Origin: Blautia pseudococcoides
GTDB taxonomy: Bacteria; Bacillota; Clostridia; Lachnospirales; Lachnospiraceae
Assembly (NCBI RefSeq): GCF_001689125.2
Contig: NZ_CP015405.2
Coordinates: 2,645,001-2,709,000, forward strand
DNA length: 64,000 nucleotides
Direction: 5' to 3'
The translations under genes were made by a program, and so were the position numbers. Positions 16,309 through 24,380 of this stretch are shown here, piece by piece; position 1 is the stretch's first letter; every line of letters begins with the position of its first letter. The notes beneath the pieces are model-generated. The model did no database searches, had not been told where the DNA came from, and saw nothing but the letters and a program-made list of their open reading frames with translations.

Positions 16309-17241
16309 TTATAAATTTTCTTTTACCGTTTTTGCAATATTCTCCGGTGAGAATCCGTAAAAATCCGCCAGTTCTTTTGCAGGGCCAGATTCTCCGAAGG
16401 TGGTAAGCCCCATACGTATTACAAATTTCGGTGCATATTCTGTTGCCAGCTTGCTTATGTATGCCCCCAGACCGCCGTTCACATTATGATCTTCCACAGT
16501 CACGATCTTTTTCGCTTTTTTGATCGCTTCCACTATTTTCTCCGGGTTCTTTCCATATAAAATGTTGATATCTCCCACTGTCACATTCACACCCTGTTCC
16601 TTTAGCAGGTCCGCCGCGGCCAGAACACGTTCCAGTACAAAACCGCTGGACAAAAGGAGTGTGTCATCTCCGTATTCTCTCAGGATAGTAATTCCCTCCG
16701 GGGAGAATGGTGCGTCTTTTTCGTACACATTTGCCTCTCTTCCGCTTCCGGCCCTGACATATACCGGCCCGTTGATCTCTGCTGCCATCTGTACCGCTTT
16801 ATATGTCTGATATCCATCCGCCGGTGTCAGGATCGTATAATTCGGTATATTGGAGAGAATCCCCAGGTCCTCATAAAACTGATGGGTAACCCCCTCTCTC
16901 TCCCCTCCCAGAAGCCCGGAGTTGATGCCCACAAACTTTACATTCAGGTTGGGATATGCCACAAATGTCCGCATCTGTTCACAGGCGCGCATGGTCATAA
17001 ATCCCGCGTAAGTGCCTACAAACGGGGTTAATCCTGCTGCCGCCAGTCCTGCCGCCGTATCCACTGCATTCTGCTCGGATATCCCCACCTCCACATACTG
17101 GTCAGGATACAGTTCTGCAAACTTTGTGGCACGCATTGCTTTTAATGAGTCAGGTGAAACAAACATGATTTTATGGTCATTTGCTGCCAGATCAATAAGT
17201 GCAGCAGCAAAGGCCTCTCTCGTCCCCTTAAATTCTGCCAT
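16309..17241 (-). CDS. Transketolase, C-terminal subunit
   Basis: A 310-residue subunit holding the pyrimidine-binding and C-terminal domains of transketolase: YVEVGISEQNAVDTAAGLA with the catalytic Glu that activates thiamine diphosphate, TPFVGTYAGFMTMRACEQ, and VTVEDHNVNGGLG near the end. Split transketolases of this type are common in Clostridia. It overlaps the N-terminal subunit gene at one base, so the two are made as a complex. In this operon it more likely acts on a dedicated substrate than in the pentose phosphate pathway. Confidence 0.9.
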   Translation of the reverse strand: MAEFKGTREAFAAALIDLAANDHKIMFVSPDSLKAMRATKFAELYPDQYVEVGISEQNAVDTAAGLAAAGLTPFVGTYAGFMTMRACEQMRTFVAYPNLNVKFVGINSGLLGGEREGVTHQFYEDLGILSNIPNYTILTPADGYQTYKAVQMAAEINGPVYVRAGSGREANVYEKDAPFSPEGITILREYGDDTLLLSSGFVLERVLAAADLLKEQGVNVTVGDINILYGKNPEKIVEAIKKAKKIVTVEDHNVNGGLGAYISKLATEYAPKFVIRMGLTTFGESGPAKELADFYGFSPENIAKTVKENL

Positions 17242-18062
17242 TATTCCATACCTCCTAATTCTCTTACCGCCTGCTGGTACTGTTCTTCTGTTGGTACTCC
17301 CTTATGCCATGCATTGTTATTTTCCATGAAAGAAAGTCCTTTTCCTTTCACACAGTCACATACGATCACACTTGGTTTTCCCTTTGCTCCCTTCGCTTTT
17401 GCGACGGCTGCCTTGATCGCGTCAAAATCGTGCCCGTCAATCTCCTGCGCGTCCCACCGGAAAGCCTCAAAGCGCTCTTTTATATTATTGGAGCCAATGG
17501 TATCCTGCACAGAGGCACCGCTCTGCCATCCGTTTTTGTCCACAAATACGATCAGATTGTCCAGTTTATGGGCTGCTGCGGAATTTATACCCTCCCAGCA
17601 TACTCCCTCCTGAAGCTCCCCGTCTCCGGCAATGGCATATACATAGTAATCCTTCTTTCTATATTTACCGGCCATAGCCATGCCTCCGGCAATAGAAATG
17701 CCATTTCCCAGGGATCCGGATGTCATATCAACACCCTTTGTCTTGTTCATAACCGGGTGTCCCTGGAATCTGCTTCCCAGTGCTCTCAGCTTGAAGTCCT
17801 CTATTTTTTCTCCAAAATATCCTTTTTCTGACAATGCCGCATAATAAATGGGGCAGGCATGGCCTTTTGACAGGATAAAACGGTCTCTGTCCTCCCAATC
17901 CGGGTTTTCAGGGTCCACTCTCATCACATCAAAGAAAAGTGCTGCCATAATATCTGCAATGGACAGTGCGGGTCCAGGATGTCCGTCCTTCCCTCTGTAT
18001 ACCATATCCACGGCTGTCATCCTAAGATGATCAGCCACCTGTTTCAGTTCTGCGCTATTCAT
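17241..18062 (-). CDS. Transketolase, N-terminal (ThDP diphosphate-binding) subunit
   Basis: A 273-residue subunit with the diphosphate-binding half: KDGHPGPALSIADI, RDRFILSKGHACPIYYAAL, GSLGNGISIAGGMA, and the Mg-ThDP motif IAGDGELQEGVCWEGINSAA followed by FVDKNGWQ. With the following gene it makes a complete transketolase. The gene comes right after the dctM transporter gene. A known precedent for such a pair in a sugar catabolic operon is apulose-4-phosphate transketolase (AptA/AptB); which ketose is used here is not visible. Confidence 0.9.
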   Translation of the reverse strand: MNSAELKQVADHLRMTAVDMVYRGKDGHPGPALSIADIMAALFFDVMRVDPENPDWEDRDRFILSKGHACPIYYAALSEKGYFGEKIEDFKLRALGSRFQGHPVMNKTKGVDMTSGSLGNGISIAGGMAMAGKYRKKDYYVYAIAGDGELQEGVCWEGINSAAAHKLDNLIVFVDKNGWQSGASVQDTIGSNNIKERFEAFRWDAQEIDGHDFDAIKAAVAKAKGAKGKPSVIVCDCVKGKGLSFMENNNAWHKGVPTEEQYQQAVRELGGME

Positions 18063-18102
18063 GCTAAAACCTCCTTAAATTTTATATATTTATAAGTTAC
18101 GA

Positions 18103-19386
18103 TCAAACTCCCATAATGCCGGGAAGCCAGGTGATGATTGCCGGAATAAAAGTCATGACCAGCAGGGCTGCCACTTCTATACACAGGTACGGCATGATCC
18201 GTTTGCTGATCTTACCTATACTGGTATCGGCAATACCCGAAGCGACAAAAAGATTCACTGCCATCGGCGGTGTTATCATACCGATGGAGGTATTGATAAT
18301 AATGATGATACCTAATGCAATTGGTGATAATCCCAGTGACGCTGCAATCGGCAGCAAAATAGGAGTCACCAGCAGAATGATGGACTGTGTTTCCAGGAAA
18401 CATCCCAGGAACAGCAGGATCACATTGATCATCAGCAGTAATGCCACCTTATTGGTGAACAGTCCCAGTACGCTGGATGCAATGAAAGTTGGAATATTCT
18501 GGTTGGTCATAAACCATGCAAAGGGCGCTGACATGCTGACTACAAATAATACAACGGCTGAACTCACGGTTGACTTACGGAAAATTTCATAAATGTCTTT
18601 TATGGTCAGCTCTTTATATACAAATACGCTTATGATAAATGCATAGACACAGGCCACCGCCGCAGATTCCGTTGGTGTGAACAAGCCGCCATAAATGCCG
18701 CCCAGAATGATGACCGGCATAAAAATCGCTAGAAGTGCCTCTTTAAAAGAGTGGGCAAAAGCTCTGAGTGAAACTTTGCTGTTCTCCGCAGCATCGTATT
18801 TTTTGCAGATGACAATATTGGTGGCGATCAGCACTGCCGCAAGCAGAAGCCCCGGAATGACACCTGCCATGAACATGGTCCCCACAGATACAGAGGCCGT
18901 CACCGCGTAAGTTACCATGGGAATACTGGGCGGAATGACAACTCCCAGGGTTCCGCCGGAGGCCGCCACGGCTGCCGCCACGTCATCCGGATATCCTTTC
19001 TCCTTCATCCGTGGAACCGTGATACCGCCGATGGCGGCTACGGTTGCAGGATTGGAACCGGAGATAGCTCCAAAGAACGCGGAGGCGGCCACTGTGATAC
19101 AAGACAGGCGGCCCGGAATCCTTCGCATTAAAATCTCAATAAAATCTATGAGCCGTTTGGAAATTCCGCCTTTTTCCATAATATTACCCGCTAGTATAAA
19201 GAACGGAACCGCCATCAGGGTAAAATTATCCGCCTGGGTAAACATTCTCTGTGCAACCGCTGGAAGCAGATTGAAATTCCCGCTGGCGACAATCGCCACA
19301 CATACCGCAATACCCAGACAGATGGCAATGGGAATACCCAGAAACAGCATGACAAACAAAACTCCGAACAACATTCCTATGATCAT
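18103..19386 (-). CDS. TRAP transporter large permease DctM
   Basis: A 427-residue membrane protein with about 12 hydrophobic segments, the large subunit of a tripartite ATP-independent periplasmic-type transporter. Typical stretches are LGIPIAICLGIAVC, GAISGSNPATVAAIGGITVP, and GMITPPMAVNLFV near the end. It exchanges sodium for an organic acid carried by the binding protein. The start at 19386 overlaps the DctQ stop by 4 bp; longer upstream readings lie inside dctQ. Confidence 0.93.
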   Translation of the reverse strand: MIIGMLFGVLFVMLFLGIPIAICLGIAVCVAIVASGNFNLLPAVAQRMFTQADNFTLMAVPFFILAGNIMEKGGISKRLIDFIEILMRRIPGRLSCITVAASAFFGAISGSNPATVAAIGGITVPRMKEKGYPDDVAAAVAASGGTLGVVIPPSIPMVTYAVTASVSVGTMFMAGVIPGLLLAAVLIATNIVICKKYDAAENSKVSLRAFAHSFKEALLAIFMPVIILGGIYGGLFTPTESAAVACVYAFIISVFVYKELTIKDIYEIFRKSTVSSAVVLFVVSMSAPFAWFMTNQNIPTFIASSVLGLFTNKVALLLMINVILLFLGCFLETQSIILLVTPILLPIAASLGLSPIALGIIIIINTSIGMITPPMAVNLFVASGIADTSIGKISKRIMPYLCIEVAALLVMTFIPAIITWLPGIMGV

Positions 19387-19904
19387 TCTTTCTTTTCCTC
19401 CTTTTGCCCAATCTCTTCTGTTTTCTCTTTTTGTGTAACCTTCACAAATGTATTCCACGCATAACAGAGGGCCATCAGAATCAGTCCCAGAGGAATGGAC
19501 AGATACATGATCCACATAGGCCAGCGCAGACTCGGCGTAACCTGCCCGCTTGCCGTCTGCTTCTGCAAAATGGTCACCCCGTAATAGGAGGCAAAGAAAC
19601 TAAATGCAACTACCAGTACCGAATCCAGTATGTATATCACCTTCAGCACCGTTTTAGAGCAAAACAGCTCCAAAGCTTCCACGCAGAAATGCTCTCCATT
19701 GCACGCCGCAACGCCAATCCCCAGAAAGATCACCCAGATCATACAGTATCTTGCAAGTTCTTCTGCCCATGGAATCACAAACAAACCAGTGAAACGCGCA
19801 ACCGTGGCAACAAAGATAACTGCGCACATGAGGATCATTAACACAACCAGAAGCACTTCTTCCGCCTTTTTAAGTCCGTTAAACAGCTTTTCCAAAATGT
19901 CCAC
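19383..19904 (-). CDS. TRAP transporter small permease DctQ
   Basis: A 173-residue membrane protein with four predicted helices (LLVVLMILMCAVIFVATVAR, ...YCMIWVIFLGIGVAACNG..., VIYILDSVLVVAFSFFASY, WIMYLSIPLGLILMALCYAW) and a charged C-terminal tail. It is the small subunit that pairs with DctM. The W-x-E segment IPWAEELARY is typical of DctQ. Confidence 0.9.
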   Translation of the reverse strand: MDILEKLFNGLKKAEEVLLVVLMILMCAVIFVATVARFTGLFVIPWAEELARYCMIWVIFLGIGVAACNGEHFCVEALELFCSKTVLKVIYILDSVLVVAFSFFASYYGVTILQKQTASGQVTPSLRWPMWIMYLSIPLGLILMALCYAWNTFVKVTQKEKTEEIGQKEEKKE

Positions 19905-19914
19905 TCCTTCTATA

Positions 19915-20994
19915 TTAATTAGATGACTGTATCTTTTCTACCAGTTCCTTGTTCAGCTTCAGGCTGTCTAACCGGTCGTATACAGCATTCGCTGCATCTT
20001 TCCACACCTCTTTATCCACTTCTGTAACCGTAACGCCTGCATCTTTCATATTTTCTATTGCTTCTTTATTATAGTTGCTGCTGTAATCCCTCTGATAATC
20101 CTTCGCTTCCTCCGCTGCTTTGTCGAAGGCCTCTTTCTGCTCGTCCGTAAATCCATCATAAGTGCTCTGGGCAATCATCAGCACACAGGGGGAATAAAAA
20201 ATGTCAATCATGGAAACGTATTTCTGTACCTCATATACTTTTGCCGACTCAATGATGGCAATTGGATTTTCCTGTCCATCCACGGTTCCCTGCTGAAGGG
20301 CTGTGAATATTTCGCTCCAGGCCATTGGAGTTGCTGTTGCGCCTAATGACTGGTATGTTTCCATATGTACGCTGTTTTCCATGGTACGGATTTTCATGCC
20401 TTTTAGATCATCCGGTGTCTTTATTTCTTTTTTGTCATTGGTCACCTCACGGAACCCGTTTTCCCAGAAACCAACTCCTTTGATCCCCTGGCTGTCCAAT
20501 TGCTGCAGAAGGGAAGTTCCCACTTCACCGTCCAGCACCTCATATGCATGTTCCTCATCCTCAAACAGGTAAGGAAGGTCCAGAACCGCAAAATCAGAGA
20601 CAAAATTCGGTATGGGGCCTGTGGATATGAGACACATCTCCTGTACGCCCATTCCCACATTTTCCATCATATCTCTTTCGTTTCCCAACTGAGAGTTTGG
20701 ATAAATATCAAGCGTCATCTCCCCGCTGCTGTATTCCTCCAGCAATTTCTGCATTTCCTGCAGGCCTTTTACATAATGGCCTTCCGGTGCTGTGGTGGTT
20801 CCCACCTTTAATCTCACTGTGGCACTGTCTGCCCCAAGCATGGTGTCTTCGCTTTTTGTCCCGCTGTCTGCTGTGCTGCCTGAGGCTTGTGCCGCAGAGG
20901 TATCAGTATTCCCTCCTCCGCTGCTGTTTCCGCATCCGGTCATAACTCCTGCCAATGTTATGGTCAGCAGAGCTGCCAAAATCTTGTTTTTCAT
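19915..20994 (-). CDS. TRAP transporter substrate-binding lipoprotein DctP
   Basis: A 359-residue extracellular binding protein. The start MKNKILAALLTITLAGVMTG and the lipobox around GVMTGCGN give a lipid-anchored protein after cleavage at Cys22. The DctP fold follows, with DLKGMKIRTMENSVHM (the conserved arginine that binds the substrate carboxylate), TALQQGTVDGQENP and a helical C-terminus. It is the first gene of the operon. Substrate is a carboxylate by family; an aldonate-type acid would fit the downstream enzymes. Confidence 0.93.
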   Translation of the reverse strand: MKNKILAALLTITLAGVMTGCGNSSGGGNTDTSAAQASGSTADSGTKSEDTMLGADSATVRLKVGTTTAPEGHYVKGLQEMQKLLEEYSSGEMTLDIYPNSQLGNERDMMENVGMGVQEMCLISTGPIPNFVSDFAVLDLPYLFEDEEHAYEVLDGEVGTSLLQQLDSQGIKGVGFWENGFREVTNDKKEIKTPDDLKGMKIRTMENSVHMETYQSLGATATPMAWSEIFTALQQGTVDGQENPIAIIESAKVYEVQKYVSMIDIFYSPCVLMIAQSTYDGFTDEQKEAFDKAAEEAKDYQRDYSSNYNKEAIENMKDAGVTVTEVDKEVWKDAANAVYDRLDSLKLNKELVEKIQSSN

Positions 20995-21033
20995 AGTGAA
21001 TCTCCTTTTCTCTCATTTCATTTGTCGTTCGTT

Positions 21034-21079
21034 AAACATCTGATGTTTTATGTATATCATTTATCGACTGATTTGTCAA
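21034..21079 (-). promoter_or_regulatory. Promoter and operator of the TRAP-transketolase operon
   Basis: On the minus strand TTGACA (21074-21079), 17 bp, TATACA (21051-21056), directly followed by the perfect palindrome AAACATC-A-GATGTTT (21034-21048) over the expected start point. Such a position suits a repressor of the GntR/FadR class, two of which are encoded just upstream. A half-site ATGATGTTT recurs near 21182-21190. Confidence 0.8.
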
Positions 21080-21266
21080 TAAAATTCCTTAATTTTTTTG
21101 TTTTATATGTGTATTTTGTTAAAATTATATAAATTTACCGAGGAAATATTATGCAAGATATCTTATATCTAATATTTGACGTATGATGTTTCTCCATGAT
21201 AAGATATTAACAACTGCTAAATTATTTGAGACTCTTACTAATTTCTAACCGTTTGGAGGTGAATAT

Positions 21267-21995
21267 TTGAGTAATTTATTTGAGGCCAGCAAGCGGGAAT
21301 CTGCTGTCGATCTGGTTGTAAACAGTATCAAACAACTGTTAATGGAAAGAACATTAAAACCAGGGGATAAGCTTCCCAGCGAGTTGGAGATATCGGAGGA
21401 ACTGCGCGTGAGCCGCGGTTCAGTCAGGGAGGCTATGAAGATCCTGTCTGCCTTCGGGCTGGTGGATATCCGGGTGGGAAACGGCACATATGTATGTGAA
21501 ACCCCGGGAAATACCACCATGGATTCCCTTCTGTTCAGTTTCTTTATCTCCAATCCACAGATTGATGATCTGTACGAGTTCCGGCATATCTTTGAAATTG
21601 ATATTCTCACCATGGTTCTGGAGCATTACGATGACAATGGAAAAGAGCGGAAAGCGCTTCGGGAGAATTTAGAGCAGTTAGAGTGTCTGATGGCTGTCGC
21701 TGACTCCGGCAGAAAACTGTCAGAAAATGACCTGGAATTTCACAGACTTTTAGGTCAGGCTTCCAAAAATCTGCTGGCTGAACGGGTTTATAATTTCATC
21801 ATAGACTTTATGGAGCCTTCCATTGCCGCAACCCATAAAGGACGCAGCGGCGAAATTGTTTATGAACTTCATCGTGATATTGTGGATTTGATCGAATCCA
21901 GGGATGCCGGCAGGATTGATGAGGTTATCACCAATTCCGTGGATACCTGGTCCATCCTACAGCCATCCTCAGCCATGAATCTCTGGGGAGAATAA
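21267..21995 (+). CDS. FadR-type GntR regulator, paralogue 1
   Basis: A 242-residue regulator: winged helix at about 8-75 (KPGDKLPSELEISEELRVS, RGSVREAMKIL, VGNGTYVCE) and an FCD ligand-binding domain from about 95 on, with metal-type histidines (LEFHRLLG, ELHRDIVD). It starts at TTG behind GGAGGTG. It faces away from the TRAP operon and very probably represses it through the AAACATC palindrome. Its first 95 residues are nearly identical to the next gene, while the ligand domain has diverged. The ligand is unknown. Confidence 0.9.
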   Translation: MSNLFEASKRESAVDLVVNSIKQLLMERTLKPGDKLPSELEISEELRVSRGSVREAMKILSAFGLVDIRVGNGTYVCETPGNTTMDSLLFSFFISNPQIDDLYEFRHIFEIDILTMVLEHYDDNGKERKALRENLEQLECLMAVADSGRKLSENDLEFHRLLGQASKNLLAERVYNFIIDFMEPSIAATHKGRSGEIVYELHRDIVDLIESRDAGRIDEVITNSVDTWSILQPSSAMNLWGE

Positions 21996-22123
21996 AGAAA
22001 AATACCTGGCGGAATATTATCTGAGACTGGCAGCAAATAACGATTTCCATTCATTTGTTTGACGTTTTATCTTTTTTTTGATAGTATTAGAATAAATAAA
22101 TGATAATCGGAGTGGTAGAAAAT

Positions 22124-22825
22124 ATGAGTAATTTATTTGAGGCCAGCAAGCGCGAGTCCGCTGTAGATATAGTTGTAAACAGCATCAAACAGCTATTGAT
22201 GGAAAGGCGTCTGAAACCGGGAGATAAGCTTCCCAATGAACTGGAAATTTCCGAGGGTTTAGGCGTCAGCCGCGGCTCCGTAAGGGAAGCTATGAAAATC
22301 CTCTCAGCGTTCGGACTGGTAGATATTCGGGTAGGAAACGGGACCTATGTGTGTGAAACACCAGGAAACGAATTGATTGATTCCCTTCTGTTCAGTTTTT
22401 TTGTATCCAACCCTGACATTTCCAATCTCTATGAGTTTCGGAAAATCTTTGAAACTGATATTCTCCAACTGGTTCTGGAGCATTACGAAGAGAATGCCGT
22501 GGAACGCAAAAAACTTGCGGAAAACCTGGAAGAACTAAAGACACTGATCGACAATGGAGCTGCCCAGTCCAAGATAACAGAAAATGACCTGGATTTTCAC
22601 CGTCTCCTGGGCCTGGCCTGCCATAACCAGATCGCTGCCAGGATATATGCTTTTGTCATGGACTTTATGCAGGCATCCATTACCAATACCCATAAGCACC
22701 AGAACGGCGAGTATGTGTATCATACCCATATGGCGGTCTATGAAGTGATCGAGAACAGGGACAGAGACAGGATTGACGAGGTTGTGGACAGGACGGTGGA
22801 AGTTTGGTTTAAGCTTCAGGATTAA
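22124..22825 (+). CDS. FadR-type GntR regulator, paralogue 2
   Basis: A 233-residue second copy of the preceding regulator. The winged-helix domain differs at only a handful of positions (for example DIVVNS for DLVVNS, GLGVS for ELRVS), while the FCD domain is clearly different (ENDLDFHRLLGLACHNQ, HTHMAVYEVI). The start at 22124 follows CGGAGTGG; the ATG at 22100 lies ahead of that site. Identical reading heads with different sensor domains suggest both bind the same operators but answer to different metabolites. It ends in a terminator at 22828-22866. Confidence 0.9.
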   Translation: MSNLFEASKRESAVDIVVNSIKQLLMERRLKPGDKLPNELEISEGLGVSRGSVREAMKILSAFGLVDIRVGNGTYVCETPGNELIDSLLFSFFVSNPDISNLYEFRKIFETDILQLVLEHYEENAVERKKLAENLEELKTLIDNGAAQSKITENDLDFHRLLGLACHNQIAARIYAFVMDFMQASITNTHKHQNGEYVYHTHMAVYEVIENRDRDRIDEVVDRTVEVWFKLQD

Positions 22826-22827
22826 AA

Positions 22828-22866
22828 AATCCCCTCTATGATGAACTTATACTCATAGAGGGGATT
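22828..22866 (+). terminator. Intrinsic terminator after regulator paralogue 2
   Basis: AATCCCCTCTATGA / TCATAGAGGGGATT, a 14-bp stem with a 10-nt loop, followed by CTTATG. It starts three bases after the stop codon. Confidence 0.85.
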
Positions 22867-22930
22867 CTTATGTCATACTTTATCTTTTAAATACCCCGGA
22901 CGGTTTTCACTTTCCCTCAAAACAACAAAA

Positions 22931-22954
22931 AAACCCTTGAAAATTCAAGGGTTT
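22931..22954 (-). terminator. Terminator of the tRNA-Thr gene
   Basis: On the minus strand AAACCCTTGAA / TTCAAGGGTTT is followed by TTTTTTGTTGTT, seven bases past the tRNA 3' end. Confidence 0.9.
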
Positions 22955-22960
22955 CCATCG

Positions 22961-23033
22961 AGCTGCCTAGCGGATTTGAACCGCCGACCTCCGCCTTACC
23001 AAGGCGACGCTCTACCAACTGAGCCAAGGCAGC
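22961..23033 (-). tRNA. tRNA-Thr (anticodon GGT)
   Basis: Seventy-three bases fold as a complete cloverleaf on the minus strand: acceptor GCTGCCT/AGGCAGC, D-arm GCTC...GAGC, anticodon stem TCGCC/GGCGG with loop TTGGTAA (anticodon GGT), and T-arm GGCGG-TTCAAAT-CCGCT. The discriminator base is T. CCA is not encoded. Its promoter and terminator are both visible. Confidence 0.97.
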
Positions 23034-23075
23034 ATTCCTTGTGATGCGCTGTGTAACTCGTCATCACAATTAAGA

Positions 23076-23104
23076 ATTTTATCAAAAGTTGTGTCAAATG
23101 TCAA
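23076..23104 (-). promoter_or_regulatory. Promoter of the tRNA-Thr gene
   Basis: TTGACA, 17 bp, TAAAAT on the minus strand, ending about 40 bp before the tRNA 5' end. It overlaps the last bases of the small ORF upstream. Confidence 0.8.
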
Positions 23105-23253
23105 GATATTTTTGAAAACTTTTTAATTTTTTTGTCGTATCCAGTTACTGCTTCAGGAACCGGCCGCGGCGGCATAGGTTTCACCTGTCCCGCCGCCGCT
23201 ACTTCTTCCATAGTCATACCAGAGACGAGAAAGGGATTAATGACCATTTTCAT
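23101..23253 (-). CDS. Possible 50-aa small protein
   Basis: An open frame of 50 residues starting MKMVINPFLVSGMTMEEV, behind GGTTGGAGAAGAT, with a proline/methionine-rich middle (KPMPPRPVPEA) and a lysine-rich end (YDKKIKKFSKIS). No family is recognised and no membrane segment is visible. The stop codon overlaps the tRNA promoter. It could be real or a chance frame. Confidence 0.35.
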   Translation of the reverse strand: MKMVINPFLVSGMTMEEVAAAGQVKPMPPRPVPEAVTGYDKKIKKFSKIS

Positions 23254-23357
23254 ATCTTCTCCAACCTCTATGGTATGTCTAATGCTGATAGATCATAACT
23301 TTAACATGCTCAAAACAAGGAATTTTTTCTGTATTCTATGGCAAAACCGACTCCGCT

Positions 23358-24332
23358 TTATTTTTTATTTCCGCTGCAGTATCCCGCCTGGAAATCCATG
23401 ACATTCCTGAGTCTCTGTCCCTGCATATACCGCTTCAGATTCTCAGTGCAGATATTCACCACCTTATCCAGGGTTTCCGGAAGATGATAAAAGCCGGATA
23501 CATGAGGTGTTATAAATACATTGGGATAATCCCAAAGCCTGTGGTCTGCAGGAAGAGGCTCCGGCTTTGTCACATCCAGGGCCACGCCGGCCAGACGTCC
23601 CTCATCCAGCACATCACAGAGTTCCTCCGTACAGACTGCATCACCGCGCCCCCCGTTCAAAAAGAACGCATCCGGTTTCATGAGATGAAACATCTCTTTA
23701 TTGAACAGACCTCTCGTCTCTGATGTACTTGGCAGAAAAGAAACCACCACATCCGCATGGGGAAGCAGTTCCCTGCAGTCCTTCATCAGATGCGGCTCAT
23801 CAATATACTCCGGACAATTTCCGGGATTCTTCTTAACACCGATCACATAAGCTCCCAGGGCATGTGCCATCTTGGCGAAATGACGGCCGATATCCCCCAT
23901 TCCAAAGATAAGCACTGTGGAATCCGCAATGGATGTCACCGTTCCGTGTTCGTCCCAGATATGCTTGTTCTGGCTGTCACGGTAGAGATGCAGCTTCTTC
24001 TGCATGGCCAGCAGCATGGTGAACATATGCTCTGATACTGTTTTTCCGTAGGCTCCATTGGATGTTGTGACAACTGTATTCTTATCCAGAATCCCTTCTC
24101 CGGCATAGGCATCAGCTCCCGCAGAGTTCAGCTGCAGCCACTCCAGTTTTTTGGAAGCCCCGATTATATCTGCCGGGACATTCCCCAGAATGATATCTGC
24201 TTCCTGCACCTGCTCCCTGCTCACCTCTTTGATGGAGGAATACACAAAACGGTTTCCCGGTGCCGCCTCCTCCAAAAGCTCTCTATGATCTTCTCTCACA
24301 GGTATTACTACCAGAATTGTTCTTTCCTTCAT
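23358..24332 (-). CDS. D-2-hydroxyacid dehydrogenase
   Basis: A 324-residue NAD(P)-dependent D-isomer-specific dehydrogenase. VLIFGMGDIGRHFA is the nucleotide site, NGGRGDAVCTEEL holds the catalytic Arg region, and FITPHVSGF the catalytic His. It is a different branch from the dehydrogenase gene at 14.4 kb (low similarity outside these motifs). It stands alone, 48 bp after the CNNM transporter gene on the same strand, and may be co-transcribed with it. The substrate cannot be read from sequence. Confidence 0.85.
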   Translation of the reverse strand: MKERTILVVIPVREDHRELLEEAAPGNRFVYSSIKEVSREQVQEADIILGNVPADIIGASKKLEWLQLNSAGADAYAGEGILDKNTVVTTSNGAYGKTVSEHMFTMLLAMQKKLHLYRDSQNKHIWDEHGTVTSIADSTVLIFGMGDIGRHFAKMAHALGAYVIGVKKNPGNCPEYIDEPHLMKDCRELLPHADVVVSFLPSTSETRGLFNKEMFHLMKPDAFFLNGGRGDAVCTEELCDVLDEGRLAGVALDVTKPEPLPADHRLWDYPNVFITPHVSGFYHLPETLDKVVNICTENLKRYMQGQRLRNVMDFQAGYCSGNKK

Positions 24333-24380
24333 GTTGCTACCTCCCGTCTTTTCTGCTGTAACACTTTACTTCCCTCTATT

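Noticed and set aside
23132..23401. Plus-strand ORF of 89 codons beside the tRNA
   Set aside because: No ribosome site, and it runs into the antisense of the hydroxyacid dehydrogenase gene.
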